Assembly: GCA_028023455.1 (NCBI GenBank)
Contig: JAQFVV010012670.1
Location: 1,159,001-1,223,000 of the forward strand
From: Epiperipatus broadwayi
Taxonomy: Eukaryota; Onychophora; Udeonychophora; Euonychophora; Peripatidae
Direction: 5' to 3'
DNA: 64,000 bases
In this document: piece by piece, positions 60,247 to 64,000 of the stretch
Position numbering within the stretch: the stretch's first letter is position 1
How the letters are laid out: every line of letters begins with the position of its first letter
Made by a program: the position numbers and the translations under genes
Notes under the pieces: model-generated
The model's database searches: none
Told to the model about the DNA's origin: nothing
What the model saw: the letters and a program-made list of their open reading frames with translations, nothing else

Positions 60247-60625
60247 TATTTTGGTGAAATTTGTGTTTTATCAACATTTGTTTTTTTTTTTTTGTAATTA
60301 TCTAACCAATGAAACTTTGACTTTTTCCCTTGCAATACTGTTAACAATTTCCTTTAATCAATATTTCATTTTTTTACATAAATACAGTTTTAAATAAAAG
60401 TTAGATCAAGAAATGTAATGTACTGCTGATTACTATAGTTTTAATCATGTAAATGATGAAATAGTTCCTTTTTTTGCACTTAAGATGCATTATTGTATGG
60501 AAAAAATTAAAATTTTTATAGGTACAAAAATATTAATTACAAATTAATAATTTTTTTTTTTTTAGATAATGTACACATTTTAAATTTTATTATTTGCACC
60601 TTGTTGTTATATATGATTAATTGGG

Positions 60626-60736
60626 TTTTTTCCCATATGTTATAGCATTGGCTGAGAGGCGAACTCGCAACAACTGTCTGCAAACAACTGCTTGCTTGCA
60701 AGGTGGCTGCGCTGACCTTTCGGCTAACAATGCTTT
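60626..60736 (-). mobile_element. tRNA-derived SINE, subtype C
   Basis: The minus strand carries gcattgttagccgaaaggtc, the subtype stretch gttgtttgcagacagttgt, a B-box region and the tail gctataacatatgg. Related to 17206-17312 and 36341-36450. Confidence 0.85.
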
Positions 60737-62142
60737 TTAGACTTTTTTATTTTTTGCTAACATTTTTTACATTTGTGGTGAAAATCTTCATTATCTTAGA
60801 TACACCAGAAATCTTTCTTCAGATAAATTATCAGAATATTGACTAAAAATTGAACGAGTGATATTTTCAACTTATGTATAGTATATTTTAATCATATAAA
60901 TTGATTATTAATTTCATTACACATGACCCTTCTTCCTTCAGTTTTATAGGCAAAATATTAAATTTATTATGATAGCATTTTGGGTGAAATTAGCCTTTAG
61001 AAGAATATTAAAAATTAATTACCAACTTTATAATTACAGATATTGTCAAAGAATCAAGTTTATGATTACAGATATTGTCAAAGTACCAACTTTACAACTA
61101 TAGGGGGGGGGGGGTAACAAAAGTTGAAAAAAAAAACAGATTAAAATTACTCCACCAGAATTCTATGTTTTGTCCTGCTAAAGGTAATGTTTATCCAAAA
61201 TAAAATTTAAAATGTGCATTATGTTAACTTATATTTTTTCTTCTTCATTTTGATTTAATAAATCATGATTCAGCAGAATATCAATCTTGTTTAATATAGA
61301 CAACTCAAAATGGATATTGTAAATTATAAAATTATTTTTTTTCTAAAAAAAAAATCACAATATTTGAAATATTTTTATTATATATAATAAAGCCACAATA
61401 TATGCTATATCAATATGCATTATCTCAATTATAAATGCTATCCACAAAAATTATAAATAAACAAAAAATATAAACATAATTCATAAAGTGAATAATTTTT
61501 ACAATATGACAGTAACTATTTTTTTATTTTGGGGTGTTGTACATGATCACATTTATTAATATTTTGTTGAGTTACATTGAAGGTGCAGATAATTTATTAT
61601 TCCTTTTTTATCCTTTCCAAATTTTGATATAGTACAGTCTTTTGTGTAATAAATAATATTTTCTAAATATAAAGCTAAGTGTTTTATAAAATTAAAAACA
61701 AAACAAAACAAAGTATCTTTCTTAAGCAATTAAATGAAAATTATCAATTTAATATTGACAGAAAAAAGAACTATAAATTATTCTTGTATTGTATAGGAAG
61801 CTTACAGTTTGAACAGTTTAACTAAGAATCTGAAATGAGTAACAGCTGAAATTGATACTGACTTAAAAGTATCAGAACAATTAGAAAGGTTGTAGTCTTT
61901 TGATAATAAGATTGCTATTACATTTCCATAGGGGAAAAAGTTATTGAAGAAAAAGGATATCATACTTTATATATTTAATTGTGATGAAAGTCTGACACTT
62001 TGCTATTAATTTCAATTTTATTTAAAAAAGTAACAAATGATACAGTACAATAAGTTTTTAATTATTTTTATTTTTTGAATGTGAATGAATGAATACATAC
62101 ATAGTAAATATATATATGTCATCAATTTATTATTAATAAATG

Positions 62143-62143
<1 letters not shown>
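60737..62143. other. AT-rich spacer with a short tandem repeat and G12 run
   Basis: attacagatattgtcaaag is repeated near 61035-61082, followed by a run of G at about 61104-61115. 61141-61205 resembles 60085-60145. Confidence 0.5.
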
Positions 62144-62233
<90 letters not shown>

Positions 62234-62234
62234 T
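62144..62234. repeat. ATT triplet microsatellite
   Basis: About 30 uninterrupted ATT units. Confidence 0.97.
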
Positions 62235-62337
62235 ATACTATAATCATAATTTATATATTCATAAAAAGCACTTGGATTTTATATATATGCATATTAAAAC
62301 ATATTGCACATTTGCAGTAAACAACATATTATAACAG

Positions 62338-62440
62338 GATGTCGGTTTTCACCAGAAAGAGAGTGTGCATTTCACTACAATCGGACTTTAGGTCCTCAGG
62401 TAGAATGCTGGAAATGAAACGATGAAATGCTAAGTCTATG
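62338..62440. other. Moderately GC-rich unassigned segment
   Basis: Contains ggactttaggtcctcaggta, less AT-biased than its surroundings. It could be a TE end; no second copy in the window. Confidence 0.35.
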
Positions 62441-64000
62441 ATTACATACATCTTTACTATGCTAGCTCAATAATTATTAAATATATTTTGATATAATTTA
62501 GACTAGTTCATCCATCTCTCATCCCTCTTTCAGTCACCATTATGCCACAATATTCAAACTCATGGGAAATTTGCATTTGGTTCTTTTCAGGGGTGATTTT
62601 AAACAAGTCATTATCTAATATGCTTTTATATAAGCATTGACTAATAAATGATATTTATATGATGTTTGTAATATTAACATATATACATATAATAATTGTT
62701 TTGTAACTAATAATGATTATGTATTTATTTATAAATATATAATATAATATAATAATGATTAGACAGAGAGATCAAATTAATAATTCAATAGTATTTAAAA
62801 AACAATAAAAAATATAATGTAAAGGATAAATAAAATATTAATGAAAATAATAAGGCTGAATTTTATCATTTCAAAAGATTAATAAATAATATTCCCATCC
62901 AATACCCTATGATAAAATTTCATACTATAATAAACTTTTCAAAAATAAGAATATAATTTAAATTAACAGATATATAAAACAATATATAAATTTAAAAATT
63001 AATAATTTAAATAACTTATTAATTTATTTACAGTCTTTATTCATATGTTTCATAATTATTATTATGTAAGTAATATTTACAATTGTACAACTTATTTTAT
63101 ATGTATTTATAATAAAATAAATACATTATATGTGTATTATATTATATAGTAAATATAATAATCTTCTTTTTAATATCTGTTAAATAATATTTTTTTTTAT
63201 ACTTCATCTAATTTTGATGAAGTTTGTTAAACTTTCAATTTACGTTTGTAAAATTAATTTTGGATATTTCTACTAGAAATGAAATGATACCAGATTTGAA
63301 ATATAAAAAATAATAATAATAAAATTAAACATATTAAAGTAATATGAATAATAATATAATATATATAAATAAACAAAGAAAAACTTATTTTCCTGAGTTA
63401 AGAATGGATCATTAAGTCTGTAGTTCATAATCCTAATGGAGTTCTCCTGCGAAGTATATAAATCCATTGGTATAGCAATTATTTATTTATCTTAAATTGA
63501 TAAATTATTAATATTATCCAATGATTTGGTTGACAAAAGATAAATTATATATCCTTCGAAGATTGATGTTCTTATTCTCTATTTTTCTATTATTATTAGA
63601 CGTTCTATACAACAAATATCTCAAATTAGCACGAAAGTTGGTTTCGAAACCTTTACGATACAAAATTATTCTACTCACAGACCATTGTAAGATTTTTTAT
63701 ATATATAATTATTTTAAATATATATATGTATGTAAAATAATGAAGTCTTAAATAACGTTGATTCCAAAAATTCAAACAGATGTTCTTTTCTTTTTATATT
63801 GCTATTCTTTTTGTAGATTTAAAAGAAAATTAAAATATTTTCCCTGTAATAAGGTCTTAATCCATAGGTTTTAATTTAGAACAGTTAAATTCAATTCCAA
63901 AGTAGAATAGTAATGTTTTTATAAAAGAAAAAGTTATTTAAAAAGAAAGCATTTTCTTTTTTTTAACAAGAGACCGAATGAATTATCTCCTCACGTGTCT
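62441..64000. other. AT-rich spacer to window end
   Basis: Nothing recognised on either strand. Confidence 0.45.

Overview
This window looks like AT-rich non-coding DNA from an animal, probably an invertebrate. I see no bacterial gene layout, rRNA gene or intact tRNA gene, and no convincing host protein-coding gene. What can be recognised is almost all transposable-element debris. It includes RTE-type and Jockey/CR1-like non-LTR retrotransposons, at least six Penelope-like elements (PLEs), tRNA-derived SINEs, hAT and Merlin-like DNA transposons, fold-back elements and long microsatellites. The species cannot be named from this sequence alone.

Layout. 0-8.4 kb: SINEs, an HR-A fragment (HR = hammerhead-bearing repeat families defined here), a non-LTR RT tail (4.8 kb), a fold-back hairpin (5.5 kb) and a hAT-type MITE (6.8 kb). 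8.4-10.6 kb: PLE-1, with long inverted terminal repeats. 10.8-14.7 kb: HR-B and HR-C copies and the 5'-inverted PLE-4. 17.2-21.3 kb: an old RTE copy carrying nested insertions. 22.1-26.2 kb: an RT scrap, a fold-back with a 15-bp target duplication, a compound TCTA/CCTA microsatellite, HR-D, and a tandem array of tRNA-like 78-bp units. 26.9-29.6 kb: a Jockey/CR1-like relic split by PLE-3. 30.0-30.6 kb: a very long GAA/TTC tract. 32.4-34.9 kb: HR-B, HR-D and HR-A copies. 36.3-43.2 kb: SINE, 5'-inverted PLE-5, a Merlin-like N-terminal exon, a G-poor degenerate satellite and PLE-6. 44.3-47.5 kb: a full-length RTE with a perfect 11-bp target duplication. 51.0-54.1 kb: a ZBED/SCAND3-like hAT relic split by PLE-2 and a SINE. 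57.8-60.7 kb: a TA-flanked MITE, an internally deleted Merlin transposase, HR-A and a SINE.

Most interesting system. Several unrelated short repeat families (HR-A to HR-E) each carry the signature of a hammerhead self-cleaving ribozyme: a CUGANGA core, a short stem II hairpin, GAAA, a self-complementary stem III, a cleavable H17 and a matching stem I. HR-B (minus strand, 32549-32591) and HR-D (minus strand, 25413-25465) are the clearest. The insertions whose edges can be read have 13-15-bp target duplications (HR-A at 19957-20362, HR-B at 32387-32931, HR-E at 18606-18718). PLEs encoding RT plus GIY-YIG endonuclease lie interleaved with them, and PLE-1 and PLE-2 terminal repeats carry degenerate hammerhead-like sequence. 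Hammerheads are known in PLE terminal repeats and in small non-autonomous retrozymes. The simplest reading is that this locus holds several families of retrozyme-like RNAs mobilised by PLE machinery.
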